The notes: a model not told the origin generated them from the sequence alone. DNA of 48,602 nt from Conidiobolus incongruus B7586 (GCA_000697335.1 JNEM01006243.1:1-48602); one strand, 5' to 3'. Counted from the stretch's first letter, positions 1 to 12,385 are shown. Numbers and translations are program-made.

Positions 1-1104
1 TAGGTTCAATTAATAATAGATATAATTTATTAATTATTTTTAAAAAATATATATTTTAGTATTATATTATAAATAATTTAATAATAATTTAATTATTATT
101 TTTTTAAGTGATTTATTAATTTAATTGATAAAATAATTTATAAATAAACTTACAATAGAAATTAATTGCCAATAAGATATAATCCAAAGGAAAACTTGAA
201 TTAATAATTATATAACAAATTTGGAATATTAATCATTTTATAGATATTTTGAATATATTAGTCGATATGGATAATTTAATTAATTTATATTATAAATGAT
301 ATATTTACATAGTTTAATATTAATTAATATAGTTAAAAATTTTAGAAAAAAATAATTATTAATAATAAAATAGAAGAATATATTGATATAATAAAAGTAA
401 AAAAAAGGAGCATATTTATGGGTGAAATTAATGATATCTATAATTGAAATAACTTTACTAATATAAATTAATTGATTATTTAAAGTCTGATATTAAATAT
501 AAAGTTATATAAGAAGTTTTATAATAATTTTTCAATAAAATAAAAATAATATAAAAACAATTTATTATTTATTTAATTAAAACTCATTTGACAATTTAGT
601 AGCCTTATACAATATAACTCTCTTTTGAGGTTTATTTAATATAAACCCTATTTTTATTAAATTAGATATAATTCATTATAAAATAATAATTTCATTCTTT
701 AATTTTTAAAACATCAATTAAAATATTTATAGCTAAAAGTAAATAATATTAATTTTTTACTGTTTAAAAAAATAAAAAATAGTTGAATTATTTATACTTA
801 ATATTATATATTACTTTATCTATATTAATTTATACTATATTTAAATTTTAAATTCTTTGAGTTATCTTTGATATTAAAATTAAAATTTTTTGAAACTTTT
901 AAAAATTGTATTTATAAATTATTTGTTGAATATTTTGAAAGAATATTGTTTTTGACTACCAGAGCCTAAGGTTAACTCATATATATTTAGACTTAAGAGC
1001 TTATTTAATAAAGGAAGAGAATACCTTTGGTGTATGGTAGTTATTTATATAAGCATTATATAAGCAAAATATAAAATAATTAAGGATATTTACATATAAA
1101 CTTG
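1..1104. other. AT-rich intergenic DNA, no gene seen
   Basis: Very AT-rich sequence with no reading frame, RNA gene or clear repeat that I can support. The last 130 bases weakly resemble the sequence just before 21427, so the duplicated segment described next may begin somewhat before 1105. Confidence 0.5.
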
Positions 1105-1320
1105 GATTAAAAAAACTTTCAAATGTCTTTAGTATTATATGGGGACAAATCAAAATATCAATGCTACTAGAATATATTTTTTATTATCTGATATTTAGTT
1201 CATTCAGTCTTACAAGGTTGGTGTAGGGGCTTACTCCAACGGTGTCTCTGGACTCCATGCTGGATTTGGATGAGGGCGATCAAATTGATTAACTTGGTCA
1301 AGTTTAACTATAAGTAAATA
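1105..1320 (+). pseudogene. Decayed gene fragment, copy A of a duplicated segment
   Basis: This segment aligns by eye over about 215 bases with 21427-21646 on the same strand. Shared landmarks in order are an ACTTTCAAATGTC block, a CTAGAAT block, the stretch GGACTCCATGCTGGATTTGG (GGACTCTATGCAGGATTTGG in copy B) and a final TCAAGTTTAACTATAAG-like block. In the matching frame both copies keep a Gly-rich peptide of the form AYxxGVxGLxAGFG, so the similarity is at protein level and the source was probably a gene. Stops and at least one frame change interrupt it. I do not recognise the protein. Confidence 0.5.
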
Positions 1321-4166
1321 TAATTTCAAAATTATTTATATTCTTAATTAATTAATAATATAACAATTTAATCTTGACTTTATTATATTAATCACTCATA
1401 TAAAATACTTCCATTTAAAATTAATAATTTATTATGATATAAATTATAGCTAGTATTTAATAAATTATGGTATTTATTATGACTTGGAACATTTATGAAT
1501 TTAATGGGTACTATTGGCATTAATTCTTCAGAAATCACATGATTATATCTATCAACTGCATAATTCCGCAATATTAAAATTTGCAAAATGATTTTTAGTT
1601 GAATTAATGCTCTTGTGATTTTTGAAATGCAAAAGGTGCAACTTAAACCGTTCAAATTAATCAATTCAAGTAAAATTTTAAAACATCGATTATATCTAAA
1701 TATTCAAGTATCAATAGATATTTTTAAATACTTTGTTAGATAAAACCTTGAATATAGTTTAAAATTTTAAATAAATATGCAAAATAATGAATTCTTGAGG
1801 TTCAATGGATTTTTGTAATTACGTTAGTTGTTAATTTTTAAATTGGTCTATTCACAAGTAAAATAAGTTGTTTGGACTAAATTCTCAATAGAGGTTAAAC
1901 AACTAGATAAATTATAATTGAAATGGAACGATTTCTTTTTGAATTGAAAAATCTCAAACATTAAAATGTATTAGCAAATCCACAATGCTTCGGTTATATG
2001 AAAGATGCTTCGGAAAATATAAAGTATATACCCATTAATACATTTCAATTCATCCACAAGTCTTGGATATTTAGTCAAATATGTTAATTTTCATTTAAAT
2101 TTATTTATACCGAACAAAAATATTAAAAAAGCTATACCTGTCAAAAGTTAAATATGCAACCAGTAAAATGTTAAATGACTAGTAAATGATATTAAAAAGA
2201 GTACCAAATGGTTGATGATCTTTATCAGTTTATAATAATGAATAAATATTTAATTCAAAGAAAATTATCTCTCAAAAATTCCATCATATTGATCAATCGT
2301 TTAATTATTCATTAATGTGTAAAAATAAAAGAGATATATCAGTAAGTTATTATCAATTTCAAATGATAAAAAACAATAATAAAATGTATTAAAAATAGAA
2401 AATGGATTCTTATAAAAGGTTATAGTTAAATATAGGAGATAATTTTAATTAACTAAATAATAGATTCAGAGAAGTATTTAAATTAAAAACAGGGTTGTTG
2501 AATTAGTTAAATTGAGTGGTATTTTATTTTATCTCTTTTGGTTTATTACGTAAATTTAATGTAAATCTTTTCAACTGAAATTTCCAATAGATGGTTAGTA
2601 AAAGTGATAATTCATGTATAATGAATGATTTTTCCAGAAGTTATGTGTTTTGTCTTCTTAATTGAAAAATAATTGTTCATCTAATTCTCTATTATTAAAC
2701 TGATATTCAAATATTGAATAAATTTAGAGTAGAAATTGATTTTAGCTAGCGAATTTACCGATAAAATCATTAAAGTCAATTTTCAATTGAAAATTCCTTT
2801 TCGTAATTATAATATTATGCTTATTAAATTATTTAGTTAAATTCAAAAGCAATTGGTACTGAAACATCCTTTCAAATATTTAATAACATTATGTAACAGA
2901 AATCAATATAATATATGTTTTGTTATCCATCGCCTCTATCTGATTATGTTTGAATTTTCAATAATAACCAGTACCAACCAACAGTTACTTACCAATATTG
3001 GTAAGTTTTGGCCACCAACTAACCAGAATTCGCATATGTCAGGTAAATATATTAAATTGCAATTTTATTTCTAAAAATCCATGCTAAATTATATAACAGT
3101 TGATTGATATAATTTTACCCAATCATTATTTCCAAGTTGATATAATATTAACATAGTATTGATAATATAGAATTTTATTATTTTCAATGATATTAAGTAT
3201 AATAATTGTTATATTAGAGTAAAATTTATCTATATGATAATAATTCTAAATAATTATATTAAAATTACTAAAATTAGCAAAATTTTATCAATAGATCAGA
3301 GATTGTAATATAGTTATAGTCCAATGAATACAAGAGAAATATTAGCTTCTAAATTTTTAGTCAATTAATCACCTCAATAAATAAAACAAAGGTGTGTGGT
3401 AAATGATACTAATATTAATATAGTACTATTAATCAAAAAGTGTATATATGATAAAATCTAATTCGAAAAAGGGAGAGCTTAAAAAAAATTCAGTTCAAAA
3501 GGAGAGATTCATATTGTTCAAATCTAAATTATTCAGTATCAAAGGATTAAAGCAGCTAAACGGATGAAAATTATTTAGTCTCAGACTAGACCCTGAAAAT
3601 CTTAGACCATTTTAGTCCAACATCTTGACTAATAAGCTATACAATTCCTATAGGAAATCGAATTCAGGAAGTACATTAAATAACATTTAACTATTTTTAA
3701 TATATGTAGCATCTCCTATATTCCAATGTTGTACCCTTTATTCTTGTAAATATATGTTTCATAAATTTATTTATCAATTGTATTCCTTTTAAGTTAGTCC
3801 AATTATTCTAATTATATCGAGTTTCGATTTAATAATATATTTTAATATATTGAATCCAATCATATCGAATGTATTCATTCCCAAATATTTTACTTCTCCA
3901 CACTTAGATTGCCTAATTGGGAGACTATGATTCTAAATCACTGAATTTATGAGTGCATTTGTCACAACATTTTGAATTTTATATTTGATGCCCATTGTTA
4001 TGTTTATCAACTTGACAGGAGTAGGTAAGGACTAAACACATCATGAATTATGAGTTCATCTTAATTGATGGTATGGGTGTAAAATTAAATTGGTTTAAAT
4101 ACTACCTCTCCGTCATGATAGTTGAATCAAATTAGTTTGATTTGTATAGTCTAAACTTGAATTAAA
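1321..4166. other. Intergenic DNA upstream of the C2H2 gene
   Basis: No live gene supported. Minus 1664-1392 holds an 89-codon open stretch, but it lacks an ATG and matches nothing I know. Around 3480-3640 and 3895-4030 short coherent frames are interrupted only by TAA, TAG and TGA, like the relics elsewhere in the window; this is weak evidence. The final several hundred bases presumably carry the promoter of the zinc-finger gene. Confidence 0.4.
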
Positions 4167-4976
4167 ATGGAAAGTCATCAATTGAACGATACTGAATACT
4201 TGAGCGAACAACAAATGCAATGGTTCAATAGATTGTCAATGGATATGTGTAACAACGAATGCTTTCAAAGTGTTCTACCTGACTTCACTGCCATGAGCGG
4301 TAGTGCAAATTACTTTGATCCCTTCTTATTACAAACTCAATATCTTGCTGCACAAGGTTCTCCAGTGCTATTCCCTTATCAAAACAATATGTCAAGCGAA
4401 TTCCTCAACAGCCCAATCTCTCCTTCTGGAAATACACCCTGCTTTACAGATTATTCTTTCTCATCTCAATGGCCTCAATCTCCACTTTCTTCAAGCAGTT
4501 TTGAGCTTCCCATCTCTCAATTCCCTTGGGATCCTACAATGTCTCCCACCTTCCAACCCTCATACAGTGAAGTGAGCATGGATATGAGCTCAATGAACTC
4601 ACCCCCTATGATGTATTCAGATGCTCCTCTAACTAAAGTATCCACATATCCTTCGAATACTCGCAACCCTTCTCCACCTATAATTGGCCAATTCAATATC
4701 ATCTCCTCTGATTTATGCCCTCGTCCATACACATGTCAAGTTCCCAACTGCCACCGTAGCTTCAAACGCAGTGAACATCTCATTCGCCATCACCGCTGCG
4801 TGCACACCAACTTAAAGCCCTATAAATGTAAATACCCAAGTTGCAAAAAGACCTTCTCCAGATCCGACAACTTACACCAACACGAGCTCACTCATACGAC
4901 AAAATCTTCAAACAAGAAGAGTAAGAAGGAGATGGGTACTAAGGAAGGCTTTGACAAATTCTCCCTTACTGCCTAA
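4167..4976 (+). CDS. C2H2 zinc-finger transcription factor, Msn2/Com2-like
   Basis: An intact single-exon gene of 269 residues starting at an ATG in an AAAATGG context. Residues 1-180 are low-complexity, rich in Ser, Pro, Gln, Asn and Met, as in fungal activation domains. Two fingers follow: C190-x4-C195-x12-H208-x4-H213 and C221-x4-C226-x12-H239-x3-H243, joined by a TNLKPYKC linker. The helix residues RSEHLIRH and RSDNLHQH match those of yeast Msn2/Msn4/Com2-type fingers, which recognise AGGGG-like stress elements, so a similar target is inferred. The tail is Lys-rich and could be a nuclear-localisation signal. A nuclear activator is most likely; the exact yeast orthologue cannot be assigned because only the fingers are conserved. 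Confidence 0.92.
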   Translation: MESHQLNDTEYLSEQQMQWFNRLSMDMCNNECFQSVLPDFTAMSGSANYFDPFLLQTQYLAAQGSPVLFPYQNNMSSEFLNSPISPSGNTPCFTDYSFSSQWPQSPLSSSSFELPISQFPWDPTMSPTFQPSYSEVSMDMSSMNSPPMMYSDAPLTKVSTYPSNTRNPSPPIIGQFNIISSDLCPRPYTCQVPNCHRSFKRSEHLIRHHRCVHTNLKPYKCKYPSCKKTFSRSDNLHQHELTHTTKSSNKKSKKEMGTKEGFDKFSLTA

Positions 4977-5005
4977 AACGAGGCACTTAAAAACTCAAAC
5001 TACAA

Positions 5006-5028
5006 TTAATCTAATATGATTAGATTAA
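5006..5028 (+). other. Perfect 10-bp hairpin in 3' region of the C2H2 gene
   Basis: TTAATCTAAT and ATTAGATTAA form a perfect inverted repeat around a three-base loop, 29 bases after the stop codon. It may lie in the 3' untranslated region. Similar arms follow several other genes in this window. Function is unknown and chance cannot be excluded in DNA of this composition. Confidence 0.45.
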
Positions 5029-5123
5029 CCTCAAAAAGTTAGTAATTTATTGACTCTGAACAAAACCAAAAGTTCATAATCCAAAACTTACTAGAAAATC
5101 ATATATCAATAATGTATATATGG

Positions 5124-5140
5124 CCCCCCCCCAAAAAAAA
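5124..5140 (+). repeat. C9-A8 homopolymer junction
   Basis: Nine C residues followed directly by eight A residues, about 150 bases after the C2H2 stop. It is the only long C run in a window where C is scarce. Confidence 0.8.
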
Positions 5141-6966
5141 TTATATTCAAATATTTCCATCTCACTAAGTTTATCCTTCCAAAAAACTTTTTAATTAATT
5201 TAAAAATTTATAAAAATAAAAATTAAATAAAATAAAATAAAATAAATTTATAAATTTAATTAATTAATTTCCTATTTTTTATTAGTTAATGGTTTTTAAA
5301 AATATTCATGTAAATTTTTTAGGGGTTTTCAAAATTATATTCAGGTTGAAATTAGACATTGGAAAGTGTCTAGAATTAAAGTTTGGTTATTTTATTTGGG
5401 TTATTATTTAAGATACAATTTTGTTAGCTAAATGGGTCAATATTATGAGCTTAATGTTCGTTATTTAAGGATTTTTATTATTTTTAAATTCTGATAGTCA
5501 GAATTTACCACTATGATTACATGCTTTAAGTTCAAAATATAGTTTTAGTTCTTCGTTTTGCACTATTAGAAATAATGTATATCAATTACAATCAATTACA
5601 TGGATTTTTTTACAAATATGAATTTATATGCATATTATATTTGATAATTAATTAATTTAAAACCCAATATACTATATGAAATTTATTTAATATATATATC
5701 TAGATATAATATCCATTAAATTAAATTCATCAAATCAATTTATCATAAATTTTTAATCAGTTTAAAACAAATACATACCATAAAAATAATATTACTAAAC
5801 AATTTTAAACCATAAAGAGAAAAAATGATTTCATTATATGATCATAACGCTATATTATAATTAATCGATTTAAGTGTTATAGCACCCTATAACAATTATA
5901 TTGATTTAACTACTTTCAAATTATTCAATTTATTTTCATAATCTATAAACTGTTTCACATCTACCTTACTCAATTATTCATTATTAAGTCTTAATTAAGT
6001 AATATATAGGATAGCCTAATTAATCAATTTAATAAATATATATATTCATGAAAACCAATCAGATGATAGAATTTCATGTCATTGAATTATAAAAAAGCAT
6101 TTTATTTACTTGCATTTAATTGATTATATAAATTCAATATAAATAAAATAAATATATATTTTAATCGAATTAAATATATATTTGCCAATTGAGATAATTT
6201 ATAAGGAACTGAATCTATTTCTAGTTAGTATAAAACGAAATTAAAACCAATATTTATATATTACAACTTTTTAGTGTCAGTTACGGATCTTAATGGGCTA
6301 AGATTTAATGATTCATCATTCATTGGCAATATCACTATCCAATTGATTTAATTTTTAAATTATTTGTTATATAATAGCTTCATTAATGTGTGTAGATTAA
6401 AATTAATAATATTTACTTAATTCCTGATTGAGTTGACGAATTATTTGATTTTACTAGAATTAGTTTTATCCCATAGTTTGAATCTAATTGAATTTAGATA
6501 TTATTTATATTTCAAGTATCCAATGTGAATAAATTGATATTCAATTTTAAATTGTAAAATTCTTAAATATAGTGTTATGTAATCAAATTGAACTTATATA
6601 ATGTAATTTAAAATTTTTAAAAAAAATATATTTTGTAATAATCATTTAATTAATTTTTAGGAGGAAATTTTGACTAATTATTAAATGGTATCTATAATAA
6701 ATTAAAGGAAATATAATTATAAAACATTGTTGAATAATAAAATTAGAAAATGACAGTAAAACCTATTGAGCATGGTTTTAAAAAGAAAAATGAGTGTTTA
6801 AAGATATATGATAAAAAAGAATAATTGAAAAAATAAATTCAAAGGTTGATTAAAAACAATAAAATGATAAAAATAAAAAATTATCAATAGTTAAGTATTA
6901 AATCGAAATATGATGGAATGAATTGAATAAATCTAATTATAGATAATTTTAAATAATACGGAATAA
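5141..6966. other. AT-rich intergenic DNA
   Basis: No open frame, RNA gene or clear repeat that I can support before the tRNA. Composition is uniformly AT-rich with short A and T runs. Confidence 0.5.
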
Positions 6967-7038
6967 TCCGATATGGTCCAGTGGTTAGGATTTCTCGCTT
7001 TCACCGAGACGGCCAGGGTTCGATTCCCTGTATCGGAG
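6967..7038 (+). tRNA. tRNA-Glu (anticodon TTC)
   Basis: A complete 72-base cloverleaf. The acceptor arms TCCGATA and TATCGGA pair perfectly with G as discriminator. The D arm is GTCC...GGAT-like with the GTGGTTA loop. The anticodon stem TCTCG/CGAGA encloses CTTTCAC, giving anticodon TTC. The T arm CAGGG/CCCTG encloses TTCGATT. No intron. A T5 run at 7062-7066 can serve as the RNA polymerase III terminator. A 64-codon open frame overlapping it is a chance frame. Confidence 0.96.
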
Positions 7039-7593
7039 TCCGGTATTTGTGAATTGGTTTCTTTTTATTTAAACTATATTACAATTTTATATTTAATTAT
7101 TTTATTACTACCCAACTTCTATTTATCAACAATTATTATTTTAACCAAACTTTTTATTTATTTCTAGATATATTTTTTCAATAATATTGTCAAATTTCTT
7201 TTTTTGCAAGATATGAATATTCATTTATTTTACTAATATCTAATTTTTTATATCTATGTCTAGCTATCTTCTCAAATATCAATTAGTCAATAACCGACTA
7301 ACTCTAATATTTATCTTAAATATTAGTCCGATTTAAGCAATTGTCTTTTAGGGGTTTTTGGATAATTTCTAGATTATACAAAACAATATGATTATGAATT
7401 ATACGTTATCAGTCAAAGCTTTAGTATGCTAATCAATGAATTTTCTTGTAAATATTGTAAATGCAGACATTTGAAATATTCATTATTTAATTTAATCAAA
7501 GAAAAATCAATCCCATAATATCAATTTATCCCATATAAATTTCATTTGAATTGGACTATTATCCCACACATATCCAGACAATTCTCCCCAAAA

Positions 7594-8065
7594 ATGGACC
7601 AAGATAATTTTACTAACAATAATATATCAATAGTTGATAAGATCCTAAATAATTCAGAATTCGACGATCTCCGATTAAAACTATTTCAAAAGTTTGAAGA
7701 TGAAGTAACTTACGGTATCACTTATTCATAACCAATATTAACTTAATCGATAGGAAAACAAAACCAATTTAATAACTCAAGAACTTAAAAAAATAATGAA
7801 CGAAATTAAATATAAACATCCGGAATGGTTTGATAATTTTAACCTCTATAATATTCAAATTTTTAATGAGTTTGATAACTTAGTTCAAGAGTAATGAATT
7901 TAATATTGATTAACATATGACTAATAAGGTTTAAATAGTGATCATGTTCTACAATTGTTAGAGAAAGAATTGTGGAAGTTAGTTCAGTCTAAAGAGATGG
8001 TAGATAGTTTATCGGATCTAATCCACAGGAATAGTAGAAGTAATAATAGAAGTGATTCTTTATAA
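7594..8065 (+). CDS. Small three-exon protein, possible COMPASS subunit Shg1/BOD1-like
   Basis: I assemble exons 7594-7704, 7754-7890 and 7939-8065, giving 124 residues ending in TAA. The introns are 49 and 48 nt with GT...AG ends, and phases 0 and 2 agree across both. The 5' part reads IVDKILNNSEFDDLRLKLF, followed by an acidic/basic helix. This resembles the start of the Shg1/BOD1 family (a hydrophobic helix, FDxLR, then an acidic helix), whose yeast member is a small subunit of the Set1 H3K4 methyltransferase complex. The resemblance is short, so the family call is tentative; the gene model is firmer because three exons keep an open frame. All exons are too short to show as long frames. 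It lies divergent from the tRNA and convergent with the Pex26-like gene. Confidence 0.5.
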
Positions 8066-8345
8066 TTTTTGTAATAATGTAAATAAATAATACTTAAATT
8101 TTATTAGATTATTTTTAGATTAAGTCACATTTTCAATCAAATTTTATATTTTAACTCTCAGTATTTTTGATAACAGAATAATTTTCATTAAATATAAATT
8201 AAAATTAATTATTTATTTAATAAAATAGTTTAAATTTATAAAAAAATAAATTATAATACCAATATTTTATCAAAAATACTCTAATTTACAAAATAAATAA
8301 CCGATATAAAATTGGATTTATTTAGGAAAAAAATTATTTGATTGA

Positions 8346-9590
8346 TTATATGACAGATTGAGGACCGGAAGTTAGAGGTAATGCAGGTTTTAAAGATCTC
8401 CAAATCCTTATTAAAAAGCTATTATTATCTTTGCCTTGGGAGTTGGTATACTTTTGAAAGCTTGGACTAAGGAGACGACGTCGACTCCACCAAATAAACA
8501 CTAAAGTGAAGAGGATGAAGGAAACCGTCGTCCTATAGAGTGGCGTCATAGTTTGTACACGGTGGTAAATACTGTCAGAGAACTGTCGGAATTGTACAAA
8601 GTACGAATTGGAATTGGTGTGACTTCTACCATCTGACGGTTTGTAATTGGGTGGAAGCTTCTTACCCTGATAAACTTGTGGTTTGGGTGTACTGAGCTTC
8701 GATACGAGCTCATTCGATCCCAGGGGATTAAGTAAAGAATTTGTGGATTTCTTTAAATCATCTTGTTTCTTCTTAAGTTGAATTTGCTTACTTTTTTCAA
8801 TTAAATTCTTCCTTATAATCTGTTTCAATCCCTCAGTCAATATCATATCGTTCTGGATAATCATTTCAGCTTCTGAGTACTTCTCCAAAGGACATAATAT
8901 GAATAAAACTAAAGAACTTGAAATAGCTTCATAACTAGCTTGTAAACTTGGATCTAACTCGATTTTTTGGGGAGGTTGCTCAGGTGAAATTTGTTGAATT
9001 ACGAGCTTGTGAAATGAAGATAGGTAGTACTTGGCAACGTGTTCTGCAAAGTTAATTTGACCTTGTTGAATTGAAACCACAATGCTAAACCTCAAATATC
9101 AATCTCTCACTTCAATAGTATATTAAAAAAATTCTTACCAAGTTAAAATAATGTCGTCAGGTATTAAATAAACATGGTGCCAATATAAAGTATTTAAAAT
9201 TGTAATAACATGACTCAAACTCTTCTTTAAATTCTTGACCAATTTGCTAAAATTTTCAACTTTGACACTCTCTCCAATCTCTTCAAAGCAACTGGCATCA
9301 AAATTGTCATTAGTCAATTTCAACTCTTCTTCATATATCTTGTACAGTGTGGTAATTTGTAAGCACCAACTCTTATTCCACAAATCACGATACTGTTTCG
9401 TACGCTCATCAGTTTTAAGTTCTCCGACTATTTTTTCAACGATATCAACCGGAAATGAGGCAATGAGGTCGATATTACCTTCCCACACTTTATCAAATTG
9501 TCTATTAATCAATTGGTTTACAAGTTTTTGGTAAGTTAGTTGAATATGTTCTAAAATGTCATTTTTGTTTTGATGATTAATTCCATTCAT
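8346..9590 (-). CDS. Tail-anchored peroxin, PEX26/Pex15-like
   Basis: Exon 1 is 9590-9139 and exon 2 begins at 9090 or 9084 and ends at 8346. The donor is GTAAGA, and two in-frame acceptors (GAG or TAG) differ by two residues. The product is about 396-398 residues. The N-terminal 280 residues look all-helical; a segment CPLEKYSEAEMIIQ parallels the LPLGCLSEAEELV segment I recall from mammalian PEX26. A basic, polar linker follows, then one membrane segment near residues 339-353 (TVSFILFTLVFIWW) followed by RRR and a 45-residue tail. That layout fits PEX26/Pex15, the peroxisomal anchor that recruits the Pex1-Pex6 ATPase for receptor recycling. An unrelated tail-anchored protein remains possible. 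Confidence 0.6.
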
Positions 9591-11223
9591 TATTTAGTTT
9601 TTTAGATTAAATGATCAAGTTGTAATAAAAGGTTAATTATTTTTATATATATTTATTGTGAATGGGTAGTGATCACATTTGACTGGGTCATTATTTGTTC
9701 ATATGATATTTGGTTCCATTGTTGATTTTATTAGATTTTATTTATTTATAAAATTGGAATAATTAAATAGTATCTGATAGATTTATTATATCCTGAAAGT
9801 CGAAATAAACAATGAGAATATTCAGTTTAATAGCAGTATTCAATTCTAAAATGTATTAATTTTTAGTTCATTATTTTTTATAATTCATTATTATAAACTC
9901 AATTGGGGTAATTCTAGGATAGAGATCAATTTCAAAAAATTCTAGTTCAAAATTTCTAAATTATAATTAAAAGTAATATGAATCCGAATATTGATATATA
10001 TATATATATATATATATATAACATTTTTACTAGTATAGACAGTGCTAAACAATATTTTATTTTTAGTGTTATAGGTAATTGGATTATATAGTCGAAATTC
10101 AAAAATGATTATAATATTCGATATATTAGTATTATATTATTAAACTTTTTTATCAACTATATAATTTTTTAATATATATTTAAACTTTGAACAGTTACTA
10201 ATATTTTTATTATTCAATTTATAACTTATTAAAGTAAGAAAATGTATAATAATCATCATATTCCTTTTTTATTTGGTATCAAAATAAAATCCAAATATTT
10301 ATTAAAATACATAAAATACTTAATTATCAAGAGTAATGTGAAAGTTTTATATCTAACTCAATCGTTAATTACAATGGACTGTATAAATTGTAATATAATC
10401 ATTGTCCTATAATCATATTTCTAATATATCTTTGATTTATATAGTAATTAAAATATCAAGTGATAAATATATCTATTTCAATTCATACAATTATTTCAAG
10501 ATAATGCTATTGAAAGTTTTGCACCTATAAATGAGTGATAAAAATTGAAATAAAAGAGGTAATAGAATGCTGAAGTTAAACGACATTGTCAATGTTAATA
10601 TTTGATATATATACTTTTAATTCCGTTATATTAAATTCAAGATATTTGGATGGATTTGGATAGTTGAATCATTAAATTCCCAAATTATAAATTTTTTCAG
10701 ATATAAACTGTCAATAAACAAAAAATTAATATATTACATAATATTCATCACATTTTCAATATAATTTGTGAATCAGGTAATTACCTCAAGTCAACTGTCA
10801 CACATTTCTCTAATTCACTCAATTAACTTAGCTATTGATTATCTTTTCTTTATCATATTTTGTGATTTGACTCACCTGTTCCATGATAATTTATAAAATA
10901 TTTCTCTTCTTCATTACAGTATATAAGCAGTCTTTATCTTATCTCAATACAAGACATCTTTGATAATAAGAATAAACAAGTTGAAAATTATCGTTATCTA
11001 TCCTTATTAATCAAATTTCGTCAATAGCATTAGTAGAGATTCAAATCAGTCCTAATTGTATTTCACATAGCCAATTTTTCAAATATATTATTCAAGACAT
11101 TACATCAAACAAGCATAAATTATAAGATATTATAATAACTTTAGGGATTTATATTTATAAATATTAATAAAATAATAAAAGAATGGGAAATGAACAAATA
11201 ATGAAAATAAATAAAATAAACCA
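9591..11223. other. Intergenic DNA with an (AT)14 microsatellite
   Basis: An uninterrupted AT dinucleotide run occupies 9994-10021. The rest is AT-rich with no gene I can support. The segment just above 9591 presumably holds the promoter of the minus-strand Pex26-like gene. Confidence 0.5.
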
Positions 11224-11295
11224 AGATCTGCCTGAGAACCGAACTCAGATCGCAGGATTCAAAGTCCTGAGTGCTAACCATTACACCAGCGGAGC
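11224..11295 (-). tRNA. tRNA-Gln (anticodon TTG), imperfect acceptor stem
   Basis: Read on the minus strand, the D arm (GTGTAATGGTTAGCAC), the anticodon arm (CAGGA-CTTTGAA-TCCTG, anticodon TTG) and the T stem (CTGAG/CTCAG) are those of a eukaryotic tRNA-Gln. The acceptor arms are GCTCCGC and GCAGATC, which leave two mismatches (pairs 2-71 and 5-68). The T loop is TTCGGTT, with G in place of the near-universal A58. T-rich termination signals follow downstream. It may be a decaying copy or a divergent working gene; the identity as tRNA-Gln is secure. Confidence 0.78.
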
Positions 11296-12385
11296 TCTTA
11301 TCAAAAGTTATTTTACACATCTATTAATTGAAATTAGTCCCCTTTGATTCTGATTATTTCAATAATTAATTGTATAAATCATACAATATATAATATTGAT
11401 ACAATCTTCACAGTCATAATCCATCACTTGTATATATATCAAATAAATATATATTAAAATCTTAATTTTTTACTAATAAATTTAATATCACTTTTTTACT
11501 AGTATTCATTATATTTTATATTATTTACTTCTATAATTTCAATATTTTTCTCAATTTAATTGATTACTTATAATCATGGTCATAATTTTATACCTTAATT
11601 TTACTAAGACTCAACATATCAAAAATCTCAAATACAATCATATTCTTTACTTAGCTTTTTTTTCAAAAAATGTCGTTAATATCGGCTATTTATCTGATAA
11701 AATTCTCAAATTAACTAGTCAAATTAATTTATGACCTATGATAATTATTATTGGTATCATTTAATGATATTTAAAATCACTATATACTTAGAATTATGTA
11801 CTGATATCTAGATTTATAATTCTAATTTTAAAGAATATATTTACATATAAATAGTTTGCTATTAATTCCAAAACAATATTGACATATAATCATTACCTTT
11901 CCACTTCATATTATAAATGTTTTCAACTTTTTTATATGATAATTTGTTTCTCATAATATCAGAATTATGATCTTAATTCTTTAACTGATAACTATATTTA
12001 ACTTTATTTGATTTCTTAAACTCACGAGTATAAAATATAAAATATTAAAAATATTTTGACTATTATTTGTATATGAATCATTATTATTAAAATTAATATA
12101 ATCTTTAATATTCGATGACACATGTTAAAATTCTATAAATTTGATTCATTCAACTTTTAATTGTTTGCCCCTTGAAATCAACGTCACAATAATTCTAAAT
12201 TAAGCTGTAAGTTGATTTTAACGAAAAATGATTCATCAAAAATTAAAATAATTATTTAACTTTATTTAAAATGATATCATCAATTCAATATATTTATCCA
12301 TTCATTCTAATATATTCCTTAATTTTCAACCCTATTAGAAAAATTGTTAAACTATAATTATTGTACAACTTTCAATCGATATTAT
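11296..12385. other. AT-rich intergenic DNA
   Basis: Nothing recognisable. It separates the minus-strand tRNA-Gln from the plus-strand DUF1776-like gene and must contain that gene's promoter. Confidence 0.5.

Noticed and set aside
1392-1664. 89-codon minus-strand open frame next to copy A
   Set aside because: It begins with TTG, has no ATG near its start, and matches no family that I know; length is not surprising at this composition.
2853-3074. 73-codon plus-strand open frame
   Set aside because: No ATG start, no recognisable domain, no splice signals linking it to neighbours.
6973-7167. 64-codon open frame over the tRNA-Glu
   Set aside because: It is the tRNA gene read as protein plus AT-rich flank, and it starts at GTG.
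12344-12385. Upstream extension of the DUF1776-like frame
   Set aside because: It begins with TTG; the first ATG in frame is at 12386 and gives a sensible start.
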